Source of the DNA: Ostrinia nubilalis
Lineage: Eukaryota > Arthropoda > Insecta > Lepidoptera > Crambidae
Assembly (NCBI RefSeq): GCF_963855985.1
Contig: NC_087098.1
Location: forward strand, 10,622,501-10,686,500
DNA: 64,000 nt
Direction of reading: 5' to 3'
Under the pieces are notes generated by a model. That model saw nothing but the letters and a program-made list of their open reading frames with translations. It ran no database searches and had not been told where the DNA came from. Below, one piece after another: positions 36,233 to 46,537 of the stretch. The translations under genes and the position numbers were made by a program. Each line of letters begins with the position of its first letter. Positions within the stretch are counted from its first letter, which is position 1.

Positions 36233-39200
36233 ATGCCAATAAAACAAACTCTCGTTAAAAGACTCGAACGCCGAACTTTCAATCGAATCATAGTGTACGT
36301 GTTGTTCTACTGTCATGTTATCGAGAAGAATGCAGCTGCGGAAATGCCGCACGAGTGCGCGTACCGCAGCTCCGAGACGGAAACGTCGGAGAACGCGGTG
36401 CTTTTCTGCAAAATACGAACGATAAGTAGTTTGGACCACCTGTTACAGAATATAAGTCGAACGCATTTCGACGAAGTGTTATCATTGCACGTCCAGTGCA
36501 GTGAGATTCTGTTTTTCGAGAGCACGCTGACTGCTCACACCGATAAGAGTCAGGGGAAACAGACGAATCTAGCGAAGCTACGGGACCTCGTCGTAGACAA
36601 GTGTAAGATTCGTCAGATACCGGCACGCGCGTTTGACAACTTCAAAGACCTCAAGCGGCTCCACGTGACGACCCACAACAGTGAATGGTCAGCCATGACA
36701 ATGGAGCTCCACGATCAAGCCTTCGCGGGCCTAAAGGAACTAATTGAACTCGATTTAAGTGACAACAACATCTGGAGTACTAAAACGGAAACCTTTTGTT
36801 CGTTGTACAGTTTGAAAACTCTTAATCTAACGAAGAACCATTTACAAAATATAAAGACAATTGGGTTCTCTGACTCGTTGAGAGAACAAAATTTAAGCGT
36901 TAGAAGTTGTAATTTAGTCATAGAAGTACTTGATATGTCCTACAATGATCTCATTGTAGTTACTGACAACAGTTTGTCGAAGTTGCGTTCGTTAGCAAAA
37001 CTGTATTTGCAAAATAATGCAATATCGACAATTGAAGATGGTGCCTTTAGTGGACTTCTCAGTTTGCAGGTTTTGAATTTATCTAGTAATTTCATGAACA
37101 CAATACCGCCAGATATTTTTTCAGACTCAAAACTTTTGAAAGAAATTAATATTAGTAACAACACATTAAATGTTTTACCCCCTGGAGTTTTCGAGGGTTT
37201 AGAACAACTTCAAGTTTTAGATCTGTCGCATAACGATTTAACTAGTCAGTGGATACAAAAGGGCACATTTGTAGGATTATTACGTATGGTTATATTAAAT
37301 CTTTCCTATAATAAGTTAACTAAGTTAGATCGTTTAATGTTTCAAGATTTGTATAGTTTACAAAAATTAAACTTAGAGCACAACGATATAACTTTCATTG
37401 ATGAACACGCTTTTGAGGAGTTAAGAAACTTGCATTCACTAACACTTTCGAATAACAACTTGGTGCATATTAACACACACTTGTTTACGGATTTGCATGT
37501 CTTGCACGAACTTTTCATCGATAACAATAAAATCAAACACATAGACGATAATGCCTTTGACAACATGACGACAATTGAAGACTTGAGTTTGAATGACAAC
37601 TTTTTGGCGTCTATTCCCAGCTCTGTACGAAAGTTGCGGTCACTGAAATCCTTAGATATCGGAAATAATAATATATCCCACCTGAATAGGGAAAACTTTC
37701 GGGGTCTATCCGAACTATTCGGTTTGCGTCTAGTTGACAACAAAGTTGTGTATCTAAATGAAGACACTTTCGAACATTTACCACAACTGCAGGTGCTCAA
37801 TTTGGCCTCAAATAAAATAAAACACGTTGCACCTGGCTGTTTTCACAAAAACATTAATCTAAAACTGTTACGCATGGATGGCAACGAAATTACCAAGTTT
37901 GATGGAATATTTACTACCCTAAATAGCTTAGTTTGGCTGAATATGTCATCCAATAAAATTATCACATTTGACTTCAGAAGTTTTCCCAATAGTTTAGAAT
38001 GGCTTGACTTGCATGAAAACTACATTGAAAACTTTATCAACGATGACATGTACTCGAATGTGAATATTAAATTGTTAGATTTAAGTCACAATAACTTAAG
38101 TCATCTAACAGTAACGTCAATACCACAGTCAGTTGAGAAATTATATTTGAACGATAACAATTTACAGCACATTCAAGTTGGTACGTTTTCGAAACTTCGT
38201 AGATTATCAACTGTGACACTCAATAATAATAAACTAGTCCAACTTGACATAAATGCTTTTCGGTTGGATCAAATAGATGAAGATAGTGATTTACCCGAAT
38301 TTTTCATAAGCGGAAATCCATTTGTTTGTGACTGTTCAATGGAATGGATTCAACGCATTAATTATTTGAGCCACAGTCGACAATACCCTCGTGTGTTAGA
38401 TCTAGATAAGGCATTGTGTTCACTCGTACATTCACGTGCGAAAGAGAAAAAAATGATAATTGATATGTCACCTTCTGACTTTCTCTGTCCATACGAAAGC
38501 CATTGTTTTGCCCTGTGTCATTGTTGTGACTTTGTCGCTTGCGACTGTGAAATGATTTGTCCGAATAACTGTAGATGCTATCACGATATTACTTGGAATG
38601 CGAACGTAGTAGATTGTTCGAACGCTGGCTATACAGAAGTACCGGAACGCATTCCTATGGATGCTACCGAAATATATTTAGATGGCAACAACATAAATCA
38701 CTTGGGTAATCACGTGTTTATTGGTAAAAAGAAATTACAAGTTCTATATCTGAACAACACCAAATTGAAGGAAGTCAATAACCAAACTTTCAAAGGAATA
38801 GACTCGTTGAGAGTGCTACATTTAGAAAATAATAAGTTAGTCGAATTGAAAGGAGATGAATTTTCGCATCTGAATAATTTGAACGAATTATATTTAGACC
38901 ACAATGCTATTGTGCATGTTGCGAATAATACGTTTTCATCTTTGAAATCCTTGTCAGTTCTCAGAATTGACGATAATAAACTCGTTAATTTCTTCCCTTG
39001 GAAATTATTAGCATCGTCTTCCAAAAGCTCAGCACATGTCTCAATAGAGGGCAATCAATATTCGTGTGATTGTAAAAGTATAGCAGAGCTAGATTCGTGG
39101 TTAAGAAGGGACCCGGGAGACCCAGAAAAAATGTTGTGTACGGATACTGAGGGGAAACCAACCACAATAACAATTGCGTCAGTTCTGAGTCATTGTAAAG

Positions 39201-40267
39201 AATACATGGGTTCAATAGGTGATCCTACTGTATCAAAAGACGAAATAATTTCTAAATCCATCTTCTTACCAGACAACTACTTTGCGGTTATATTCGGCGT
39301 GGTAATTATAATCGTAATTATATGTCTGATAGGTGCTGCATTTTATGCTTTCCGGTACGAGGTCAGTGACTGGTTGTACACTAAGTATGGGGTTCCATTA
39401 TTCAAGGAACAGTCTTGTCCTAACGTCGATCATGTTTTGGAAGGAAATCCGAATCACATGTACGACTACTATGTGATATGTAATACCAAAGATACGAATT
39501 TTGTCTACCATAACATAATGTCAGAGATAGAATTCAGGAAGATGTCTTCAAAAAAGTTTTCACCTAACGATCCATCTCTAAACATTCTAACGCTAGATAG
39601 TTTTTCCAAGTCATCTAAACTATCAAAGCGTCTCCTCATAGTTTTGACAACAAGTTTCATATGCAACGATCTTTGTGACATCCATTTCAAAAACATATTT
39701 TACAGTTACTTAAAGTCGTTGAATCGTAGTGATATAAATAAGGTAGTATTTATAAAGGTTGTCGACAACAACCAAATTAACGACGAGCTGTGCTTTGTCT
39801 TAGATAAGTTTAAGAATATATCGTGGAACGACCCACGTTTCTGGGACAGATTCATCTCTTTGCTGAACTCCACCGATACTATTATCACGATGAAAGGATC
39901 CGAAAAGAGCGTATTCAAGAAGTCGTTACGTCAAACGCCGACGTTGAGATATACTACAATGCCCGTTTCAAACGATAGTTGCTCAAAGCAGAATTTTACG
40001 AATTCCTTGCAGTATTGTAAGAGGAACGATGGGGAGTCCTCCCAAAATGAAAGCTCTCCTTCGTCGGAGAACACGTACGGAGAAGGGAATCATTCGAACA
40101 ATAGCTATATGTCGATCGACAACAGGACATGTCCCCGGTTTAATTATGACCTCAGGCTTTCTCCTAACAGCGGTCACGTATATTCTAGGGTTGAGGATAT
40201 TTCCCCGAACGTACCGCGTTCGTTAACCGGCAGCGTTTCAGCTAAAGGTCGCACATACTTTGTTTGA
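36233..40267 (+). CDS. Toll: Long-type Toll-like receptor with degenerate TIR domain (1344 aa, single exon)
   Basis: A type I membrane receptor of the insect Toll family (Toll-2/6/7/8 type). Signal peptide about 18-36 (hydrophobic core, AAA before E37). Roughly 20 leucine-rich repeats span about 112-690. A first C-terminal cap follows (GNPFVCDCSMEW at 694-705; C729, C752). The long-Toll signature HCFALCHCCDFVACDCEM (757-774) and a second N-terminal cap (to C795) lead to four LRRs (about 811-915) and a second cap (C945, C947, C969, C988). The membrane span is about 1015-1038, the TIR about 1077-1212, and the tail is Ser/Asn-rich, ending RTYFV. The ATG (AAAATG context) is the first in frame after an upstream stop. 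No intron, as is common in this group. Length is normal for long Tolls (about 1250-1450). The TIR is odd: box 1 reads YDYYVICN, the BB-loop/helix-B segment is shortened to SFSKSSKLSK, but FW (1203-1204) persists. Ligand unknown; the orthologue within the group is not resolved. Confidence 0.97.
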   Translation: MPIKQTLVKRLERRTFNRIIVYVLFYCHVIEKNAAAEMPHECAYRSSETETSENAVLFCKIRTISSLDHLLQNISRTHFDEVLSLHVQCSEILFFESTLTAHTDKSQGKQTNLAKLRDLVVDKCKIRQIPARAFDNFKDLKRLHVTTHNSEWSAMTMELHDQAFAGLKELIELDLSDNNIWSTKTETFCSLYSLKTLNLTKNHLQNIKTIGFSDSLREQNLSVRSCNLVIEVLDMSYNDLIVVTDNSLSKLRSLAKLYLQNNAISTIEDGAFSGLLSLQVLNLSSNFMNTIPPDIFSDSKLLKEINISNNTLNVLPPGVFEGLEQLQVLDLSHNDLTSQWIQKGTFVGLLRMVILNLSYNKLTKLDRLMFQDLYSLQKLNLEHNDITFIDEHAFEELRNLHSLTLSNNNLVHINTHLFTDLHVLHELFIDNNKIKHIDDNAFDNMTTIEDLSLNDNFLASIPSSVRKLRSLKSLDIGNNNISHLNRENFRGLSELFGLRLVDNKVVYLNEDTFEHLPQLQVLNLASNKIKHVAPGCFHKNINLKLLRMDGNEITKFDGIFTTLNSLVWLNMSSNKIITFDFRSFPNSLEWLDLHENYIENFINDDMYSNVNIKLLDLSHNNLSHLTVTSIPQSVEKLYLNDNNLQHIQVGTFSKLRRLSTVTLNNNKLVQLDINAFRLDQIDEDSDLPEFFISGNPFVCDCSMEWIQRINYLSHSRQYPRVLDLDKALCSLVHSRAKEKKMIIDMSPSDFLCPYESHCFALCHCCDFVACDCEMICPNNCRCYHDITWNANVVDCSNAGYTEVPERIPMDATEIYLDGNNINHLGNHVFIGKKKLQVLYLNNTKLKEVNNQTFKGIDSLRVLHLENNKLVELKGDEFSHLNNLNELYLDHNAIVHVANNTFSSLKSLSVLRIDDNKLVNFFPWKLLASSSKSSAHVSIEGNQYSCDCKSIAELDSWLRRDPGDPEKMLCTDTEGKPTTITIASVLSHCKEYMGSIGDPTVSKDEIISKSIFLPDNYFAVIFGVVIIIVIICLIGAAFYAFRYEVSDWLYTKYGVPLFKEQSCPNVDHVLEGNPNHMYDYYVICNTKDTNFVYHNIMSEIEFRKMSSKKFSPNDPSLNILTLDSFSKSSKLSKRLLIVLTTSFICNDLCDIHFKNIFYSYLKSLNRSDINKVVFIKVVDNNQINDELCFVLDKFKNISWNDPRFWDRFISLLNSTDTIITMKGSEKSVFKKSLRQTPTLRYTTMPVSNDSCSKQNFTNSLQYCKRNDGESSQNESSPSSENTYGEGNHSNNSYMSIDNRTCPRFNYDLRLSPNSGHVYSRVEDISPNVPRSLTGSVSAKGRTYFV

Positions 40268-41122
40268 GGCTCAAGTCTTTGTCTTTCTACATTTTTCAGC
40301 ACTGTAAATTTTTCACGTTTAAACACAAATGTTCAAAGTGTACATTTAACTGTCAATTTCACATACGTAACCTAAGTCATAGGATCGAATGTAACGCAAA
40401 AATGTAAATTAAAACAACAATATTTTGTACAAAGATCGTGTGAAATGTTGAGTCTGATTACGGAAACATTATCCATAATTATATACTAATGTTACTAGAC
40501 TTTATTATTATTAAATATAGTTTATTAGATTCGTGAAGTATTCACAAGAAGGTCACTGTAACACAACACCAAATAGCTTAAGATTAATAAAATAATACCC
40601 AGTATCCCTATGACATGTAACACTTGATGTATTATTGATTAATTTATTGTAACCAAATATTTTACTGAAATAAATGACTGTATGCTTGAAATTAAATATT
40701 TAAATGTAAAAGCTTCACAAATATTACTTTAAAATGAAATCAAAAAGCTTATAAGTATTTATGTTTAAAATTGTTTGTAATTTTTTCAATTTTATTATTT
40801 CAAAGCATTGTTTGGAGATTATAAAGTTCACATTTTATCGCTAAAGGTATGTAAGAGTATTTATTACATATTTAAATGTGCTTAAATGTCATGAAATGTA
40901 CATATTAATTTAAGAATATAAATATAAATGTTTGCAATGTTATTGTTTCCTGCTTAGATGTAATGCTTGAGTATTTTGATATAATTAAGCTAAATCGTGA
41001 TATTAGATTTAATAATTATAAACTTGAAAATAAATGTAATTTTTGGATTGTAATTATTAGTCTTAATGAAAAATTATTGTTTTGTATAAAATTGTACAAA
41101 TGAATCTTGAAACCGTAATAAA
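40268..41122 (+). other. 3' UTR of the Toll-like gene with candidate poly(A) signals
   Basis: AT-rich sequence directly after the stop codon. AATAAA hexamers lie at 40669-40674, 41029-41034 and 41117-41122; several ATTTA-type motifs occur between them. Which signal is used cannot be told from sequence. Confidence 0.5.
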
Positions 41123-41661
41123 ATTATACTGACGTTTTGATACTTACAAGGTTTTTTATTTGTAAAACATTAACATCATAAGTATGTAAAATATAGTCTA
41201 ATAAATATCCTAATTTGCGATGCGACTCTTAACGCATAAACTAAATTGTTATAATGTTTCTCAGAAAAACTGGCTAAGTTTATAGCACTTAGTTTGACAC
41301 AGCTTTTTATCGTCACAGTTTAAAGACTAAAAATAATATAAAATTCAACATCCGGTGTCCTGCTTTCTAAGAGATTGCCGTGTAAATATTAAGTAACTTC
41401 AGGCTGTAAAACATAGTTATAAAATGAATTCTTAGAGCTCCAAGGAAGCACATAAAACATTTATAGAGTAACCCTCACGAATACTTAAATGCGATTTAAA
41501 AAATAAAAAGGTTTGGTTTAGTATTTTGAGCAACTACTTGAATTAAATATTTTTTGAAAACTTTGCATTTGATTGAATGTACTAGTCCATTAAAGCTGGT
41601 TAATTGTGTACTTTTAGAGAGATACTAAATTAACATTTTGGTAGTTATATCCATTACCTTA

Positions 41662-41774
41662 GGCAGAGTTGCATCGTCTTTAATTTGACTTTAACAAACA
41701 TCAAAAATCTGTCAAACTCCATACAAAAAGCACCGGTTATTGTTACGGTCAAAGTAAGTTGGTGCAACTCAGGC
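41662..41774. repeat. PIF/Harbinger-like MITE, family 1, copy 3
   Basis: Ends GGCAGAGTTGCATCG and, inverted, GGTGCAACTCAGGC; core CTGTCAAACTCCATACAAAA. TTA flanks at 41659-41661 and 41775-41777. It lies about 540 bp downstream of the last poly(A) candidate of the receptor. Confidence 0.8.
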
Positions 41775-42053
41775 TTAGTAGTATCCCCATCCTGAAAATA
41801 AAGTGTGATATGAACGAATCAATATGTCCATGATGCAACGAGACCCTAGAAAAGGTAAGTATATTTTTTGCATGTAATATATTTTATAGGTAGAAGCACC
41901 TAGGTACAAAGGGACAAAACTTTTTTTGGCTATTACATTCATAAAGGAATTAAGTGAACACTACATTATCTAGTTTAGAACTGGTTTTTAAGGTTCCGTA
42001 GCCAAATGGCAAAAAATGGAACCCTTATAGATTTGTATCTTTGATGGTTGCTA

Positions 42054-42249
42054 CACTGAAAAAAATGTTTGGTTACTGCTTACACAACAAAAGTGACCAC
42101 CGAACTAAGTGTTAACTATAACCAAACTAAGCCTAGCTCAATACAGAATTATTTGTTAATTTATACAACATTTTGTTCCTCATACCTAACCAAAGTGTTC
42201 GGTGGTCACTTTTGTTTTTGTAAGCAGTAACCAAACTTTTTTTTCAGTG
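42054..42249. repeat. Palindromic MITE-like element (196 bp), ~55-bp arms
   Basis: The left arm CACTGAAAAAAATGTTTGGT, then TTACTGCTTAC and AAAAGTGACCACCGAAC, is repeated in inversion at 42195-42249 (GTTCGGTGGTCACTTTT ... CAGTG). The centre is AT-rich, with no coding sequence. The flanks do not show a clear duplication. Confidence 0.75.
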
Positions 42250-43918
42250 ATATGAGGTTTTATAAGGGGAACTGATTTAATTTTTTTTATATACTATTAA
42301 CAAGTAGAAAGCAGTTCAGCGCTGAAATTATTTAAAAAATAGCTATCCTTTCCACATGGAGCCGTTACTCGCACTTGCGCACTACATTCCCATGATTTAT
42401 TCTTTGCTTAATATTCAAAACTAAAAATTCCGATCTGATATAAAATATTTCACCAATCTTTATTTTATGAACCAGGAAGTCAGACAAGGAAACATATTAC
42501 GTTTTCCTACTCTTTATCATTTTGTAGTATAGAGATATTTATTTTTTATAATATTTAGGAAAAGTACAAAAATATCGATGCACAATAAAAGAAAAGAAAA
42601 TTTTAACCAAAATGTAGAGTCACGAATTACTTAAACAGCAGATTCACCAGGTATGTATTACTATTGAGACATTGCCTGAAGTTGAGTGATATAAACAGAA
42701 TATTAATTCACAAGAAAATATAGGCCAGTAAAACTTTAAAAGTAAGTTGATAATCAGTCAAAACCAGAAAATAAATAGGGCAACTTACAAAGTCTGAGAC
42801 CGTACTGATTTCAGTTGTTACAGTCTACTCGACTCTATACATAGAAGAACAAACACTTAACACTGTCGGTATTATTGACTGAATTTGACTTTAAAAGCTA
42901 AAGGCAGGACGATTTATACCCCTTCATAGATAATAATTAATTTATTTGAAAAACAGAATCTATTCACCGCAACAGAGCTAAAGGAATAAAAATATAATCT
43001 AGTTGGTTGTCCTCATTAATGTACCTAATTAATGTCATGTGGTTAGGTTATCAGCTTATCAGTAGACAGGATGCATTGGTCTGAAATATAATTAGGTACC
43101 CACAAGCTATGTATTTAGATTAACATGTAATTTTATGTGCTCTGTGTAATCATTGTTTTAATTCTCAGTCAAAAATTTAAGCATCATGGACTAAATAATT
43201 TGATGGTTTCGATTGATTATTGATAAAAATTAAATTAGATTAATAAGACTAGCGTCTACTCGTGGCTTTCAGCATAGGTAATTAAAAATGCAATGGATAT
43301 ATTTTTTCAGTCTAGCGATGAAAAATACTTAAATTTTTAACAAAGTATGTTACAGATGCGATGAATATTTAAAACGACGAAAACTGTCCATTTAATTCAA
43401 GTCTTTACTGGAAAAGTTAGCATGACAATTTCCCAAAATTAAAAAAAAATATATCCAACGGCTTCTACAGACAAAATTACTTGCATATAATATTCAGTAA
43501 CTCTTAACATTCACTACAAAGTAATTGACTTAAACATCTTACAAGGATCTTAAGCGCCGCTGTACCCCAGTATTTTACTCTCAATAATTGCCCGTCAGAT
43601 CAATGTAGGGTTTTCAATGAAAATATAAATTGTCCGATCTTGCGGATTGGCCGTTATCTCGCCATCGTTATGGACATGACAATCGGCCAATTAGACTCCA
43701 CACACAAGTAGTATTGTCGGCACTAGTGCAACAAAATGCGTACATAATTATTTGCGTGTTATTAAGGGAGATAAATTGAGGAAGGTGAAGGTCATCGCCC
43801 CTTTTGATTGCCATTTTGTTTTTTAGTCAATTTAATTTTGAGAGATCTGGAGATGGTGCTTTGTGGCGCTCTTTGCCTAAGCATAAATCCATGTGGACTG
43901 CCATATCAAAAACCATTT
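42250..43918. other. Intergenic, no supported gene
   Basis: AT-rich; no recognisable gene or shared repeat. Confidence 0.4.
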
Positions 43919-43970
43919 CAGTATTAGACGTTAAAAATAAGTTAGAAGTTATTTTTAACGTCTAATACTG
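43919..43970. repeat. Perfect 22-bp inverted repeat with 8-nt loop
   Basis: CAGTATTAGACGTTAAAAATAA at 43919-43940 (described here as a 22-base arm with key core TAGACGTTAAA) pairs without a mismatch with 43949-43970 across the loop GTTAGAAG. It could be a MITE remnant or a transcribed hairpin; the arm length and the absence of bulges are equally compatible with a simple palindrome. Confidence 0.85.
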
Positions 43971-44671
43971 TTATTTTTTTCCAATAAGATTTCCAATAAG
44001 TGCTTTTTCTTTTAAGACAATAAAAAAATAAGCTGCACTCACGCAAGCATAATAATAAGCTAGAATAATAAAAAAAAAGAAAATAAAGAAAGAATCGGCG
44101 GCGGCCATGCATTTTTTGGTGACTTGGTGTAGGTCTTTGGACGGATGACGACGCTCCCAATACGTTTTATTGTTCTAGTTTATTTATAAAAAACAATTAC
44201 CCTCGTCCGAGCTTGTACAATAGACGTTTTCACGGCCATAAAAAGGCAGACAGGACACAACATGTCCCCAAGGACTCTATCAACTCTGCACTATCTGAGG
44301 CTTGCGCTTTACACCACTTTTACGGGTTCCAAGCAACCGCCACGAACATTTGAGCTCACATTATAGCTTAAAGGACATAAAATAACATGTTTATTGGTTA
44401 AGTCGAGTTGGTAAAGGTTTGAGTATGAGCAATAAACGAGTCTATGTTGTGGCGTTTTATGAAATAATTAATTAACATTTTAATGGCCAAACTAATAGGA
44501 TATTTGGCGTAAAGGTTTCAAAGTAACATTCTTATAAGAAAACTGCAAGACATGAGTAGTAAATAAATAAGAAGTGGTCTTATAAGAGCGCTGTATTTAC
44601 TTATCTTACAAGAGCTGAAATCCAATACGAACTTAGTGCTCTTGGAGTATTGTGAATATAAACAGTTAGGA
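43971..44671. other. Intergenic, no supported gene
   Basis: Contains A-rich runs near 44020-44095 and no recognisable gene. Confidence 0.4.
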
Positions 44672-44958
44672 CGAACTAAAGTCGCTGACATAGCCCGACG
44701 GATTAGCAAGCTGAAGTGGCAGTGAGCAGGGCACATAGTACGCAGAACTGGCGGCCTATGGGGCAGCAAGGTTCTGGAATGGAGGCTGCTTACCGGAAAA
44801 CGCAGCGTGGGATGTCCACCCACAAGGTGGACCGACGACCTGATAAAGGTAGCAGGAAGGTGCTGGATGCAGGCCGCTACCAACCGTGCGATGTGGAAGT
44901 CATTGGGGGAGGCCTATGTTCAGCAGTGGACGTCCTGTGGCTGAAATCATGATGATGA
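44672..44958 (+). mobile_element. RTE-type LINE, 5'-truncated 3' end
   Basis: Translates to the RTE C-terminus: RTKVADIARRISKLKWQ, stop (TGA in place of the Trp of WAGH), then VLEWRLLTGKRSVGCPPTRW, TDDLIKVAGRCWMQAATNRA and GEAYVQQWTSCG. It ends in an (ATG)n-type tail. AAGAAGTG occurs just after the tail (44961-44968) and again at 44569-44576, which may be the target duplication; if so the element begins near 44577 with a badly decayed 5' part. Confidence 0.88.
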
Positions 44959-45036
44959 GGAAGAAGTGCCTATGTCACACCTACATAACATAAAGAGTTT
45001 TATTGAATCAATTCTTAAGAATTAATATGTTATTAA

Positions 45037-45993
45037 CCCTTAACTGGTATCGTGGGGGCCGCGCGGCCCCCACGCATGACGTTTTCTTTGATTTATAAGA
45101 AGCTACGCATCTTGGGCACCCAAAATTTTTGGTATTCTCATTTCGGCGGTACTCGCATCTGGTGCAGGCGTTTCAGCACTGTATCATTCACCAGGACGAA
45201 GATATGCATATGTTGGGGTCCGCGCGGCCCCCACAATACCAGTTACGTTAGTTTTTTTTTCATGGCAATTTTTATTTGATTTTTGTTTTTTTGCCGTATT
45301 GATGGCTTATTAGTGATAAAACAATAGAAGATACCTAGAACGACGTTTTTGATTCCAAATTAGTGATTAGTAGCATGTCAGAAGAAGGATATAGTGATAA
45401 TAAAATTATACGTCATTGTGAAGACCCAATAACCAATATTCGGTCGATAATGAGGATATTGATTCTGATTTTCGAGTTTTTTCTTCAGAGAGTGAAAATG
45501 AAGATGTTGTAGGACCTAGTCAATCCAGCTACTATGAAAAAATAAATACAAGTGGTCTGAAAATCCACCAGTACCTGCTAATGTTTGTCAACATAATATT
45601 TATGTTTTTATTTTTATAAAATGCTTATTATTTTTATGAAACTTTATATTAAAACTTTATTTATTATTAAGTTCACATTATTATGGATTAATTAAAATAA
45701 TAATATTTTTGGTTTTAACTTTCTAAACGTAGGTTTCGTAGATATTTGTAACGTTAAAAAAAAATTAAGTAAAAAGTTGTTACTATTATGTAATGTCTTG
45801 AAGTATATAAGTAAGATGATTTAATACAATTAAAACTAAATGATTACATAGAAAAAACCTGATATATGTCATTTATGAACATTTATTCAAGTATATAGGT
45901 AAAACATGCTTGCTAGAAGCAAACATAGTATGGGGGCCGCGCGGCCCCCACGATACCAGTTACGTATGTCCAATTTACGATACCAGTTAAGGG
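45037..45993 (+). mobile_element. piggyBac-like deletion derivative, family C (957 bp)
   Basis: TTAA at 45033-45036 and 45994-45997. Perfect 17-bp ends CCCTTAACTGGTATCGT and inverted ACGATACCAGTTAAGGG. Left 18-bp perfect palindrome GGGGGCCGCGCGGCCCCC at 45054-45071; inverted left module (palindrome with one change at 45215-45232, TIR copy at 45233-45249); right palindrome at 45932-45949, TIR copy at 45950-45966, terminal TIR at 45977-45993. The interior keeps a decayed transposase N-terminus. The very GC-rich palindromes stand out in an AT-rich setting. Confidence 0.92.
45375..45600 (+). pseudogene. piggyBac-like transposase remnant: N-terminal region (family C)
   Basis: From ATG 45375 the frame gives MSEEGYSDNKIIRHCEDP. 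A neighbouring frame then continues with the acidic DNEDIDSDFRVFSSESENED and GPSQSS, and a third gives KYKWSENPPVPANVCQHNI. An acidic leader followed by a W-S-x-x-P-P...NI block is the usual N-terminus of piggyBac-like transposases. Two frameshifts are needed to join these pieces, and the catalytic core and C-terminus are missing. It is non-functional. Confidence 0.75.
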
Positions 45994-45997
45994 TTAA

Positions 45998-46419
45998 GAC
46001 AATCTATCACCTCACACTATGAATCAAACAAGGATAATAATATTGAATAACATCAAAACCGTCGGGTATCAATTTTAAACATAATCTATTCGACTGTAAA
46101 CATTATTGTCATAACTATTATTGACATTAAGATAGGTTCAATACACTATAGGGGTTATTTTGACTCCTACTACTTGCTACAAACGGTTAATACAGACGTA
46201 AACATAATTAATCATGCAATAATATTTGTACAGGCTAGTAATAACACATCGGTTAGTATAATGACTCCATTGTTATGCTATCTATTTTATTAACTATGGA
46301 CTGTTCTAGTAATTATATGATAAATACGTGATACATGGTTTCTCGGTAAGTTAGCTTGTTCTGTAATTATTTTGAAATACTGCATTGTTGTTGTACAAAT
46401 ACATAATATTTTTAGTTAA
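45998..46419. other. Intergenic, no supported gene
   Basis: AT-rich spacer between family C and a MITE; nothing recognised. Confidence 0.4.
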
Positions 46420-46537
46420 GGCTGAGTTGCACCACCTAACTTTGACCGTAAATTTAACTATAACCGGTGTTTTTTGTATGGAATTTGACAGATTTTTAAC
46501 GTATGTCATAGTTAAACTAAGATGGTGAAACCCAGCC
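46420..46537. repeat. PIF/Harbinger-like MITE, family 1, copy 4
   Basis: Ends GGCTGAGTTGCACCACC and, inverted, GATGGTGAAACCCAGCC; core TTTTTGTATGGAATTTGACAG, the same orientation as copy 1. The flanks are TAA and TTA. Confidence 0.8.

Noticed and set aside
36313..40177. Many antisense and out-of-frame open frames within the receptor gene
   Set aside because: Shadows of a long intronless coding sequence; none shows independent features.
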